The notes beneath the pieces are model-generated. The model saw only the letters and a list, made by a program, of their open reading frames with translations, was not told the DNA's origin and did no database searches. Below are positions 35,854-43,721 of a DNA stretch of 64,000 nt, one piece after another (positions within the stretch are counted from its first letter, which is position 1; every line of letters starts with the position of its first letter). Made by a program: the position numbers and the translations under genes. The stretch lies in assembly GCF_015354055.1 (NCBI RefSeq), contig NZ_JACHTM010000003.1, positions 337,874-401,873 on the forward strand, given 5' to 3'. Source of the stretch: Thermaurantiacus tibetensis (GTDB lineage: Bacteria > Pseudomonadota > Alphaproteobacteria > Sphingomonadales > Sphingomonadaceae).

Positions 35854-36465
35854 TCATCTCGCCGGGGCCGTGGGTGCCTCGGCTGCTGCAGCAGCGGGCG
35901 CGGGGGTGGCCGGCCGGGCGGCGGCGCGGGTTGCCGGCTGCCGCGTTTCGGTCACCTGTCCCGCCTTGTCGGCGACCTTGAGCGCGATGACGGGCCGGCC
36001 GGCCTCCATCTCGACTTCGGCGGCGAGCACCCGGCCGCCCTTGGCCTCGGCTGCGGCGACCGCCTCGAGGAGGCTCGGCCGGACGCCGCGCACCGCGGCC
36101 GCATCCTCCTCATCCTCCTCGCCCGCGCCCAGCGGCTTCACCCGCTGCGACAGGACCGTTCCGGTCGCCAGGTCGATCGAGAGCTTCACTTCCTCCTGGC
36201 CGCGGACAAGCTCCAACTCGTAGCGCGGCCCGCCCTTGCCGGCCTTGAACTTCGCCTCCGCCACCTCGGCGCCGGGTGCGGCAGCCTGGGCGGCGCGGAT
36301 GGCCTGGGCAAGCGAGAGGCGGGCGGCCGCCATCGCCTCCGCATGCCGGGCCTCCTTCGCGCGGTCCTCGCGCCGGTCCATCACGACGGCCCCGGCCGTC
36401 CCCAGCCCCGCGGCGGCCACGCCCGCCACAAGCGCGATCTTCGCGGTCTTCGAAAGGGTCCTCAT
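35854..36465 (-). CDS. PepSY-domain periplasmic/membrane-anchored protein
   Basis: This 203-residue protein has an N-terminal hydrophobic segment (KIALVAGVAAAGLGTAGAVV) acting as anchor or uncleaved signal. Two PepSY-type repeats follow: LSLAQAIRAAQAAAPGAEVAEAKF...YELELVRGQEEVKLSIDLATG, and a second from LLEAVAAAEAKGGRVLAAEVEM. An acidic patch EEDEEDAA separates them and a Pro/Ala-rich tail closes the protein. PepSY proteins often accompany two-component systems and metal or redox stress genes. The start at 36465 avoids a spurious 15-residue extension to 36510. It is divergent from the VIT transporter. Confidence 0.82.
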   Translation of the reverse strand: MRTLSKTAKIALVAGVAAAGLGTAGAVVMDRREDRAKEARHAEAMAAARLSLAQAIRAAQAAAPGAEVAEAKFKAGKGGPRYELELVRGQEEVKLSIDLATGTVLSQRVKPLGAGEEDEEDAAAVRGVRPSLLEAVAAAEAKGGRVLAAEVEMEAGRPVIALKVADKAGQVTETRQPATRAAARPATPAPAAAAAEAPTAPAR

Positions 36466-36564
36466 GGTCTGTCTCCCGTCTGCTGCGGCAGCGCAGCTCG
36501 CGGCTGCCACGGCGGACGAAGTGGCGCGCGCGGCTTGTCCTCACCTGTCGGCCAGATTGAAAGT

Positions 36565-36576
36565 CTGTTATCCCGC
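36565..36576. promoter_or_regulatory. Motif CTGTTATCCCGC shared with the 38077 regulator promoter
   Basis: This 12-base motif between the divergent PepSY and VIT genes recurs with one mismatch (CTGTAATCCCGC) at 37963-37974 upstream of the response regulator. In an otherwise unrelated background, the recurrence suggests a binding site of that regulator. A related CTGTCGG lies about 20 bases to the left. Confidence 0.4.
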
Positions 36577-36610
36577 CCGAAAGCGACATGGGTTCAGACG
36601 GATCGCAAGG

Positions 36611-37321
36611 ATGCGGGCGGGGCTGCGGGCAAGGCATGCGGAAGCGCACCGGCTCGGGCGGATCGGCTGGCTGCGCGCGGCCGTGCTCGGCGCGAACGAC
36701 GGCATGGTCTCGACCGCGAGCCTCATCGTCGGCGTGGCGGCGGCCGGGACCGCGCGCGGCGAGGTGCTGGTCGCCGGGCTTGCCGGCCTCGTTGCAGGCG
36801 CCATGTCGATGGCGGCCGGCGAATATGTCTCGGTCAGCTCGCAGGCCGACACCGAGCGCGCCGACATCGCCCGCGAGCGCGCCGAGCTTGCCGCCGACCC
36901 GGAGGCGGAGCGGGCGGAGCTTGCCGCCATCTGGGAGAACCGCGGCCTGTCGCCGGCGCTCGCCAGCCAGGTTGCCGCGCAGCTGATGGCGCGCGATGCG
37001 CTCGGCGCGCACCTGCGCGACGAGCTCGGCATGTCGGAGGCACTGGCGGCGGCACCGCTGCAGGCAGCCATCGTCTCGGCGCTCACCTTCGCCTCGGGCG
37101 CGGCCTTCCCGCTTGCGGTGGCAGCGCTGGCGCCCGCCGCCCGTCTCCTGCCGGCTACCATTGCGGCCACCCTTGCCGGGCTTCTCGTCCTCGGCGCGGC
37201 CGGCGCGGCGGCCGGCGGGGCCCGCCGCACGAAGGGCGCGCTGCGCGTCCTCCTCTGGGGGACGCTGGCGATGGCCGCAACCGCGGCAGTCGGCCGACTG
37301 TTCGGCGTGGCCGCGGCATGA
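36611..37321 (+). CDS. VIT1/CCC1-family iron/manganese transporter
   Basis: This 236-residue membrane protein has five predicted helices. The first block RIGWLRAAVLGANDGMVSTASLIVGVAAAG and the block GLVAGAMSMAAGEYVSVSSQADTE are diagnostic of the VIT family. The cytoplasmic helix pair (ERADIARERAELAADPEAERAELAAIWE) carries the Glu-rich metal-binding region. It should move Fe2+ or Mn2+ out of the cytoplasm. The start ATG at 36611 was chosen because the family motif begins right after it. ATGA overlap with the DUF1345 gene indicates a two-gene operon. Confidence 0.9.
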   Translation: MRAGLRARHAEAHRLGRIGWLRAAVLGANDGMVSTASLIVGVAAAGTARGEVLVAGLAGLVAGAMSMAAGEYVSVSSQADTERADIARERAELAADPEAERAELAAIWENRGLSPALASQVAAQLMARDALGAHLRDELGMSEALAAAPLQAAIVSALTFASGAAFPLAVAALAPAARLLPATIAATLAGLLVLGAAGAAAGGARRTKGALRVLLWGTLAMAATAAVGRLFGVAAA

Positions 37322-37941
37322 GCCTGCCGCATCCGCGGTTCCTCGGCTTCCTCGGCGTTCTGGTGGCGGCAACAGCGGCTGCTTTGCTGTGGCTGCCGCT
37401 CGAGGAGGCCGTCATCTGGGGCTTCGATGCCGCCGCGCTCCTCTTCGTGGCCAGCGCGCTCCCGCTCTGGGCCGAGGACCATCCGGATGCCGGCCGGGCG
37501 CGCGCCGCCCGCGACGATGGCGGCCGCGTGCTGCTGCTGGTCACTGCCGTTGCCGTGCTCGTGGCCGTGCTGCTCGCGCTCGGTCACCTCGTCGAGGGCA
37601 GGGCGCGGCTCTCGGCGGCCGACCTCGCCGTGGTCGCAGGCACGCTCCTGCTCGCCTGGCTGTTCGGCAACCTCGTCTTCGCCTTCCACTACGCCCATCT
37701 CTTCTACGACCGGAAGGATGGTGGCGATGCCGGCGGCATCCTCTTCCCCGAGGGCGGCGAGCCGCTGTTTGCGGACTTCGTCTATTTCGCCTTCGTGATC
37801 GGCATGACCTGCCAGACCGCCGACCTCGACATCGCCTCGCGTGCCATCCGCAAGGCGGTGACGGTGCATGGCCTCCTTGCCTTCCTGTTCAACCTCGGCA
37901 TCCTCGCGCTCGTCGTGAACGTGCTGGCCGGGGTGCTGTGA
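37318..37941 (+). CDS. DUF1345-family membrane protein
   Basis: This 207-residue protein has five hydrophobic helices. Family features include RAARDDGGRVLLLVT, LFGNLVFAFHYAHLFY, and a conserved loop with GGILFPEGGEPLFADFVYFAFVIGMTCQTADLDI. The function of DUF1345 is unknown. Its overlap with the VIT gene suggests a joint role in metal handling. Confidence 0.88.
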   Translation: MSLPHPRFLGFLGVLVAATAAALLWLPLEEAVIWGFDAAALLFVASALPLWAEDHPDAGRARAARDDGGRVLLLVTAVAVLVAVLLALGHLVEGRARLSAADLAVVAGTLLLAWLFGNLVFAFHYAHLFYDRKDGGDAGGILFPEGGEPLFADFVYFAFVIGMTCQTADLDIASRAIRKAVTVHGLLAFLFNLGILALVVNVLAGVL

Positions 37942-37962
37942 TGGCGGGGCGCCCTTGCAGCC

Positions 37963-37974
37963 CTGTAATCCCGC
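37963..37974. promoter_or_regulatory. Motif CTGTAATCCCGC upstream of the 38077 response regulator
   Basis: This is the second copy of the motif seen at 36565-36576. Here it continues into CTGACAGG, so CTGT and ACAG form inverted ends around the site. It lies about 100 bases upstream of the regulator start, consistent with autoregulation and co-regulation of the PepSY/VIT genes. Confidence 0.4.
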
Positions 37975-38076
37975 TGACAGGCGGACGTCGGAAACGGGCG
38001 CCATGCACCCGCCCGTGACCAGAAAGACGAGAGGAGCCGGAGACTTCGGCCCACCGGGCCACCGGGCGGAGGGATC

Positions 38077-38748
38077 ATGCGCATCCTCCTGATCGAGGAC
38101 GATCCCGTGACCGCTGCCTACGTCGCCAACGGGCTGCGCGAGGAAGGCCATGTGGTGGACCATCTCGCCGACGGCCGCGAGGGCCTCGCGCTCGCCATGG
38201 AGGACCGGCACGACATCCTGGTGGTCGACCGGATGCTGCCCGGTCTCGACGGGCTGTCGCTCGTCCGGGCGCTGCGCGCGGCAAGGATCCTTACCCCGGC
38301 CCTGTTCCTGACCGCGGTGGGCGGAATCGACGATCGCATCGAGGGCCTCAAGGCCGGCGGCGACGACTATCTCGTCAAGCCCTTCGCGTTCGGGGAACTT
38401 TCGGCGCGGATCGAGGCGATCGCGCGCCGCCCCCGGGCAGTCACGGAGGAGACGGTGCTGCGCGCGGCCGACCTCGAGATGGATCTCGTGCGCCGCAGGG
38501 TGACGCGCGCTGGAGTCGAGATCGACCTCCTGCCGCGCGAGTTCGCGCTGCTGGAACATCTGCTGCGCCGCAAGGGCCGGGTGCAGACGCGGACCATGCT
38601 CCTCGAGTCCGTCTGGGACATCCGCTTCGACCCCGGCACCAACGTGGTCGAGACCCACATCAGCCGGCTGCGCGCCAAGGTGGACCGGCCGTTCGGCCGC
38701 GAGCTCATCCAGACGGTGCGCGGCGCCGGCTACCGGCTCGACGGCTAG
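38077..38748 (+). CDS. OmpR-family response regulator
   Basis: The protein has 223 residues. The receiver has EDD at 7-9, phospho-acceptor Asp51 in LVVDRMLPGLDG and Lys101 in YLVKPF. The winged-helix domain ends with VVETHISRLRAKVDRPF and VRGAGYRLDG, which places it near the CzcR/CopR/CusR group. GAGGGATC precedes the ATG. The kinase gene begins 5 bases after the stop. Confidence 0.93.
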   Translation: MRILLIEDDPVTAAYVANGLREEGHVVDHLADGREGLALAMEDRHDILVVDRMLPGLDGLSLVRALRAARILTPALFLTAVGGIDDRIEGLKAGGDDYLVKPFAFGELSARIEAIARRPRAVTEETVLRAADLEMDLVRRRVTRAGVEIDLLPREFALLEHLLRRKGRVQTRTMLLESVWDIRFDPGTNVVETHISRLRAKVDRPFGRELIQTVRGAGYRLDG

Positions 38749-38753
38749 CGCGG

Positions 38754-40121
38754 GTGCGCCTCCCGGCCCTGCTGCGGTCGCTGTGGCGCGCCACCCCCTT
38801 GCGCCTCGCGCTCGGGCTCGTCCTCCTGTTCGCGGTCACCGGCACGGGTCTGCTGGGGCTTGCCTTCGCGCAGATGCGCTCCAGCCTCGAGGCCCAGATC
38901 GAGGCCGCGCTCGAGGCCCGGCTTGCACCCTTCCTCGCCCCCGACGAGGCCGAGGACGTGTCCGAGGCGGTCGCAGCCGAAGCGCGCGCCTCTGACCCGG
39001 AACGGCGGGCGATCGTCTTCGTCGCAGCCGATGGCGCGAGCCTCGGCAATGTCCGTCTGCGCCCGGGCAAAGACGAGGCAGGCGCCGTCCGCTTCGCCCG
39101 CGCGCCCGGCTTCGGGAAGCCGTCGCGCCACGGCTATGCCACGCGGGAGGTGCCGGTTGCCGGAGGCCGTCTCCTACTCGGCGAAAGCCTCGAGCCCATC
39201 CACGAGCTCGAGGAGGTGTTTGGCCGCCTGCTGCTCTTCGGGCTTGCCCCGGCGCTCCTCGCCTCGCTCGCGGCGGGCCTGTGGCTTGGCCTCGCCTCGG
39301 CGCGGCGGGTGGCGCGGATCGAGGCGGCGCTCGCCCGCCTCGGCGCGGGCGATCTCGCCGCGCGCGTCGGTGAGCCGCCGCGCGCCGACGACCTCGGCGC
39401 GATTGCCGCCGCCGTCGACCGCATGGCCAGCGCGCTCGATGAGACGATGGCGGCGCTCCGGCAGGTCTCGGCCGACATCGCCCATGACCTGAAGACCCCG
39501 GTGCAGCGCATCGCCCTCCACCTCGCGGAGCTCGGCCGCCGCCTGCCGGCAGACGGCCCCGAGGCGGAGCTCGTCGCCCGGGCCGAGGCGGAATCGGCAA
39601 GGGCAGTCGGCATCTTCGAGGCGCTGCTTCACATCGCCCGGATCGAGGCCGGCAGCGCCCGGGCGCGCTTCGCCCGCTTCGATCTCGCCGGGCTTGCCGC
39701 CACCATCGTCGACCTCCATGCGCCGGCCGCCGAGGAGAGCGGCCACGCGCTCGACCTCTTGAGGCCGCCGGGCGAAGTGCCGCTCCTGGGAGACCGGGAT
39801 CTCGTCGGCCAGGCGCTGTCCAACCTCATCGACAATGCGCTGCGCCACACCCCGCCCGGCACATCTGTGCGGGTCGAGGTGACAAGGGGCGAAGAGGGCG
39901 TGCAGCTGACGGTCGCCGACACCGGCCCCGGCATCCCGCAAGCCGAGCGGGGGGCGGTGCTTCGCCGCTTCCACCGTCTCGAGCGCTCGCGCACCACTCC
40001 CGGCCACGGGCTCGGCCTCGCCCTCGTCGCCGCCGTCGCCGCAGCCCACGACGCCCGCCTCACCCTCACCGACGCTACCCCCGGCCTCCGCGTCGACCTC
40101 CTCTTCCCCGGTGCGGCCTGA
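38754..40121 (+). CDS. Sensor histidine kinase, partner of the 38077 regulator
   Basis: This 455-residue kinase with a GTG start has two transmembrane helices (about 16-40 and 158-182), with a periplasmic domain between. HAMP follows, then HisKA with His244 in SADIAHDLKTPVQRI, and HATPase with LSNLIDNALRHTP, VADTGPGIP and GHGLGLALV. The architecture matches metal-responsive kinases such as CusS. Downstream is a strong hairpin that ends the operon. Confidence 0.92.
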   Translation: MRLPALLRSLWRATPLRLALGLVLLFAVTGTGLLGLAFAQMRSSLEAQIEAALEARLAPFLAPDEAEDVSEAVAAEARASDPERRAIVFVAADGASLGNVRLRPGKDEAGAVRFARAPGFGKPSRHGYATREVPVAGGRLLLGESLEPIHELEEVFGRLLLFGLAPALLASLAAGLWLGLASARRVARIEAALARLGAGDLAARVGEPPRADDLGAIAAAVDRMASALDETMAALRQVSADIAHDLKTPVQRIALHLAELGRRLPADGPEAELVARAEAESARAVGIFEALLHIARIEAGSARARFARFDLAGLAATIVDLHAPAAEESGHALDLLRPPGEVPLLGDRDLVGQALSNLIDNALRHTPPGTSVRVEVTRGEEGVQLTVADTGPGIPQAERGAVLRRFHRLERSRTTPGHGLGLALVAAVAAAHDARLTLTDATPGLRVDLLFPGAA

Positions 40122-40140
40122 GACTCCTGACCGAGGCAGC

Positions 40141-40174
40141 GCGCCCTCTCGTGGCTGCGGCCACGAGAGGGCGC
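40141..40174. terminator. Perfect 15-bp hairpin between convergent genes
   Basis: GCGCCCTCTCGTGGC, the loop TGCG and GCCACGAGAGGGCGC form an uninterrupted 15-bp stem. It stands between the convergent kinase (ends 40121) and the nitrilase-like gene (ends 40233), where a bidirectional terminator is expected. No long T tract follows on either strand, so termination may rely on the stem or on Rho. Confidence 0.75.
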
Positions 40175-40232
40175 GGAAAGGCGCGTCGCGGACGTGGTCC
40201 GCCCGCCATCTTCCGGCAACGGGAGAGGCGCC

Positions 40233-41366
40233 TCAGGACTTCCAGCGCCGCACGGCTGCCATCAGGCGCGAGGCATCCTCGAGGCTGACGGGCACCCGGC
40301 TGGCATAGGCATTGGGCGCAAAGCGCGAGCGATACTGGGCGTAGACGGGCGCGTAAAGATCCCAGCTGATGTCGGGGATGAGGCCGAGCGCGCGGCGCCC
40401 GGCCACGTCAAGAGTGGCGCTCACCGCCGTCTCGTGCTCGCGGGCGGAGGCGAGCCGCTCGCCGCGCAGGCCGTAGATGGCCGTGTTGCCGAGCGTGCCA
40501 TTGTCGGGGAAGTAGCGGGGGTTGCCTGGCGAGAGCGCGTTCGACATGTAGAGGGTGAAGGCCCGGTTGACCCGCGAGGTCAGCTCGCCGTCGGCCTCGG
40601 TGTAGCCGCCAAGCCCCGAGCGCACGAAGATTTCCGCCCCCTTCATCGCCAGCGCGCGGTAGAGCTCGGGCTCGCGGAACACGGACGACATGGCGATGTT
40701 GCCGATCGGCGTGCGCGCGACCGGAAGCACGGCATCGGCCCCGTAGCGCTCGACATAGGCGTCGAGCACGTCGACGACATGGGTCACGAAATAGTCCACC
40801 CCGGCGCGCTGGCCGCGCTGGGTGGTCGCCTTCCAGTGGGTGGCCTCGATGCGGCCCTCGGGCGAGGCCAGGAACATGGCATCGATAACATGGCCAGGCC
40901 ATTCGGGCGTGACCATGTAGCCGCCGAAGGCAATCCAGCAGCCATACTGCTTCGCGCGGGCGCAGATCGCCTCGGACTGGGGGCCGGGGATGCGGAGCGC
41001 AATGCGCTCGAGCTCGGGCTTGGTCCACTTGTCCCAGCCGTGCAGCGCCTGGGCGTGGAGTGTCACCAGGTCCTTCTCGCCGAAATAGTTGAAGACCGCG
41101 TCGATCTGGTCCAGCACATGGGCGAGGTTGCGCCGGAGGTCGGCCTCGCGGCTCGCCATCGAGACGTTCACGAGCGCCGACTGGATGGCAGTGGCGCGCA
41201 CCTGCGGCCGCGCGAGCGGCACGGCGGCATAGCCGCCGTCGGCCTGCACCATCGTTGGCGCCGGCGTGGACGTGGACGGGGCGGACCCGGCTGCTTGCGC
41301 CTTCGCCGCCCCGGCGAGGCCGAGGAGCCCGGCAAGGCCGAACAGGCTGCGTCGGTCGAACTTCAT
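40233..41366 (-). CDS. Tat-exported nitrilase-superfamily protein lacking catalytic Glu and Cys
   Basis: This 377-residue protein has a Tat-type signal (DRRSLFGLAGLLGLAG, cleavage near AKAQA). The carbon-nitrogen hydrolase fold is clear in ALHGWDKWTKPE, ISWDLYAPVYAQYRSRF and REPELYRALAMKGAEIFVR. The usual triad is Glu-Lys-Cys. The Lys is kept (Lys179 in THWKA), but the Glu position (LHAQAL) has Ala105 and the Cys position (GNIAMSSV) has Ala225. Unless other residues substitute, it cannot perform nitrilase or amidase chemistry and may be a binding protein. It is the downstream member of a minus-strand group with DUF1838 and VOC genes, 25 bases after the DUF1838 stop. Confidence 0.85.
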   Translation of the reverse strand: MKFDRRSLFGLAGLLGLAGAAKAQAAGSAPSTSTPAPTMVQADGGYAAVPLARPQVRATAIQSALVNVSMASREADLRRNLAHVLDQIDAVFNYFGEKDLVTLHAQALHGWDKWTKPELERIALRIPGPQSEAICARAKQYGCWIAFGGYMVTPEWPGHVIDAMFLASPEGRIEATHWKATTQRGQRAGVDYFVTHVVDVLDAYVERYGADAVLPVARTPIGNIAMSSVFREPELYRALAMKGAEIFVRSGLGGYTEADGELTSRVNRAFTLYMSNALSPGNPRYFPDNGTLGNTAIYGLRGERLASAREHETAVSATLDVAGRRALGLIPDISWDLYAPVYAQYRSRFAPNAYASRVPVSLEDASRLMAAVRRWKS

Positions 41367-41391
41367 GCTCCTCCCCCTCCCCCCTCTCCTG

Positions 41392-42282
41392 TCACGCGCC
41401 GCTCCAGGCGGCGAACTCGGCGATCGTGCCCGGCCAGCGGCGCTCGGTCTCGGCGACGAAGCCCTCCGGCAGCGCCTCCAGCCGATCGAGCTTCCGGCCC
41501 GACGCGCGCCAGATGTGGTGGCCCGGCCAGTTGCCCATCATCATGAAGGGCATCCAGTCGTTCTTCATGACCCAGGTCTCGATCACGGGCACGAAGGCGC
41601 GCTTCGAGTCGAGGAGGTCGCGACGACTGAAGGTGAAGCTGCGCACCTGCATCTCGTGGCGGACGGGGCCGGTCGAGGCGACCGGGTCCTGGTCGGGCGT
41701 CACATAGGCGGGAAAGGCGATGAACTGCTCGATCGTGCACACGCCGCGGTCGCCGTCAAAGTCCCAGGCATAGACCTGCGGCGGCAGCGGCTTTGCCAGC
41801 GCCTCCTGGCCGATCCGCCCCTGCCCGGTCACCGTCCAGAGGTGCCGCATGCCCCCGCCGCCGCGGAAGTGCGGCAGCGGCCCCTCGCGCCGGGTGTAGG
41901 GGTTGCGCCAGCTCTCGGCCACGACGCCGGTCTCGGGGTCGCGGAACAGCAGCCACTCGCGCAGGCCGAGCGCGTAGCCCGTGCCGTCGGGCAGCGGGCG
42001 GAACAGGCGCGCCGCGCAGCCCTCGAACGCGAGCAGCGACCGCGCGTGCTCGCCCGGGCGCATCCCGAACATGAGGCCGCGCGCGTGGTAGAAGGCGACG
42101 CGGCCGTCCGTCCGTCCGAGGAGGCGCGCCACGGCGTGCATGTTGAACAGCGGGTCGGCGAACCGCGGGTCCGCACCGGGCGCCGCCGCCACGCGCGGCG
42201 GGCCAGCGAGCGACGCGCCGCCGAGGGCAAGACCCAGGCCGAGCATGTCGCGGCGGCCAAGGCCGTCGGAACCGTCCGTCAT
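41392..42282 (-). CDS. DUF1838-family exported protein
   Basis: The 296 residues begin with a Tat-like signal (GLGRRDMLGLGLALGGASLAG). The mature region matches the DUF1838 style: YHARGLMFGMRPGEHARSLL, WRNPYTRREGPLPHFRGG, and MMGNWPGHHIWRASGRKLD near the C-terminus, rich in Trp, His and Arg. The molecular function is unknown; members occur beside aromatic- or xenobiotic-degradation genes. The start overlaps the VOC stop (ATGA). Confidence 0.85.
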   Translation of the reverse strand: MTDGSDGLGRRDMLGLGLALGGASLAGPPRVAAAPGADPRFADPLFNMHAVARLLGRTDGRVAFYHARGLMFGMRPGEHARSLLAFEGCAARLFRPLPDGTGYALGLREWLLFRDPETGVVAESWRNPYTRREGPLPHFRGGGGMRHLWTVTGQGRIGQEALAKPLPPQVYAWDFDGDRGVCTIEQFIAFPAYVTPDQDPVASTGPVRHEMQVRSFTFSRRDLLDSKRAFVPVIETWVMKNDWMPFMMMGNWPGHHIWRASGRKLDRLEALPEGFVAETERRWPGTIAEFAAWSGA

Positions 42283-42845
42283 CGCGGATCCGGGTAGGCG
42301 AGCTCGATCGTCTCGCGCTCGGTCAGCACGAAGCGGATGCCGTTCGGGTCGATGAGCCAGGCCATGCGGTTGCGGCCCGGGGTGCGCTCAGCCTCGGGCG
42401 CGGCGAGGAGCGTGCAGCCGGCGGCCACCAGCCGGGGCACGACTGCCTCGAGCTGCGTCGTCTTGACGAAGAGCGCCGGAGCGCCTGACGCGGTCCGCCC
42501 CGCCGGGGGCGCGGCGGCGCCGCGCTCGGGCACGAGGAAGCCGAGGTTGCCGAGCGCGGTGTTGCCCGAGACCAGCACGAACAGGCGCGCCGATTCGCCT
42601 TCGCCAAGGCCGAACAGCCGGACGAGGCGCGGGTCGTTGAGGGCCGAGCCGCCCTCGTAGGCAAGCCGGAAACCGAGCACGTCGCGCCAGACGGCGAGCG
42701 CAGCCGCGATATCGGAGACGACGAAGGTGGCCCTCCACAGGGCCGAGGGACCGGGGACCGGCTGAGGCTGCGCCGCGGCCGCCGCGCTGCAAGGCCCGGC
42801 AATGCCGAGGGCGATCAGAAGCGGGAGCATGACACGCTGCAACAT
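42279..42845 (-). CDS. Exported VOC-family (glyoxalase/dioxygenase fold) protein
   Basis: This 188-residue protein has a signal peptide (VMLPLLIALGIAGPCSAAAAA). A VOC fold follows: ATFVVSDIAAALAVWRDVLGFRL, LVSGNTALGNLGFLV, LFVKTTQLEAVVPRLVAAG, and LIDPNGIRFVLTERE. Periplasmic VOC proteins are uncommon. The start is at 42845 (or the internal ATG at 42830). It is the first gene of the VOC-DUF1838-nitrilase group and is divergent from an alpha/beta hydrolase with 57 bases between. Confidence 0.82.
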   Translation of the reverse strand: MLQRVMLPLLIALGIAGPCSAAAAAQPQPVPGPSALWRATFVVSDIAAALAVWRDVLGFRLAYEGGSALNDPRLVRLFGLGEGESARLFVLVSGNTALGNLGFLVPERGAAAPPAGRTASGAPALFVKTTQLEAVVPRLVAAGCTLLAAPEAERTPGRNRMAWLIDPNGIRFVLTERETIELAYPDPR

Positions 42846-42902
42846 TTGTTGCGACAGGCTATGCCGAAGCATCCCATGGAACAGCCTGCCGGAGGAGAGA
42901 GG

Positions 42903-43721
42903 ATGCCCGACAGGAGGACAGCGATTGGAGCCATCGCCGGGCTTGCGGCCGGGCCTGCGGTCGCGTCCGGGCGGCGGTCCGGCGCGCGGCCGCGCGCAAC
43001 CTTCCTTCTCGTCCATGGCACCTGGCTCGGGGGGTGGATCTGGGCGGAGGTTGCCGATCGCCTTCGGGCCATGGGCCACCGCGTGTTCACGCCGACGCTG
43101 ACCGGCTGCGGCGAGCGGCATCATCTGATCGGCCCCGAGGTGGGGCTCGAGACCCACATCCGCGACATCACCGGCGTCATCGACTGGGAGGGGCTGGAGG
43201 ACGTGATCCTCGTGGCCCACAGCTTCTCGGGGCTGGCGGCGACCGGCGCAGCCGACCGCAGGCGCGCGCGGATCCGCCGGATGGTCTTCTTCGACGCGCT
43301 CATCCCGGCACCCGGCCGCATGTCGGCAGTCGCGCGCAACCCCGACGGGTCCTTGCCTGACTGGTGGATCCGCCGCGCCGAGGGCTTCGCCGGCGGCTAC
43401 GCCATGGACTTCTGGAAGAGCTACCCGGTGGACATGCTGGTGCCGCCCGAGCGGGAAGACCTGGTTGCGCTGCTGAAGGCGCGCCTCACCCCGCACCCGG
43501 CCAAGGCCTGGCTCGACGAGCTGGTGCTCGAGAACGGCGGCTGGGAGGGGCTGCCGCGCACCTGCATCCGGGCGATGGCGCAGCGCTACAGCCCCTCCTC
43601 CGAGCGGATGTGGGGCCCGGCACGCGGGCCGGGCTGGGAGATGATCGAGCTGCCCGTCACCCGCATGGGGATGCTGACCGAACCGGAGATCCTGACCCGA
43701 TGCTTCGCCTCCTTTGCCTGA
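42903..43721 (+). CDS. Alpha/beta-hydrolase-fold protein, exported, catalytic His apparently missing
   Basis: The protein has 272 residues. The start at 42903 follows a strong GGAGGAGAG. The N-terminus MPDRRTAIGAIAGLAAGPAVASG looks like a Tat-type signal. The fold is that of plant-esterase-like hydrolases: FLLVHGTWLGGWIWAEV (oxyanion HG), Ser107 in VAHSFSG, and FFDALIPAPG. The usual closing motif is a GH-x-x-M-L segment, but here it reads PVTRMGMLTEP, with Arg where the catalytic His should be. It overlaps the RidA-type gene by 22 bases. Confidence 0.82.
   Translation: MPDRRTAIGAIAGLAAGPAVASGRRSGARPRATFLLVHGTWLGGWIWAEVADRLRAMGHRVFTPTLTGCGERHHLIGPEVGLETHIRDITGVIDWEGLEDVILVAHSFSGLAATGAADRRRARIRRMVFFDALIPAPGRMSAVARNPDGSLPDWWIRRAEGFAGGYAMDFWKSYPVDMLVPPEREDLVALLKARLTPHPAKAWLDELVLENGGWEGLPRTCIRAMAQRYSPSSERMWGPARGPGWEMIELPVTRMGMLTEPEILTRCFASFA

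Noticed and set aside
40141..40174. Interpreting the perfect hairpin as an insertion-sequence end
   Set aside because: Its position between two convergent stops and lack of a partner repeat fit a terminator better.
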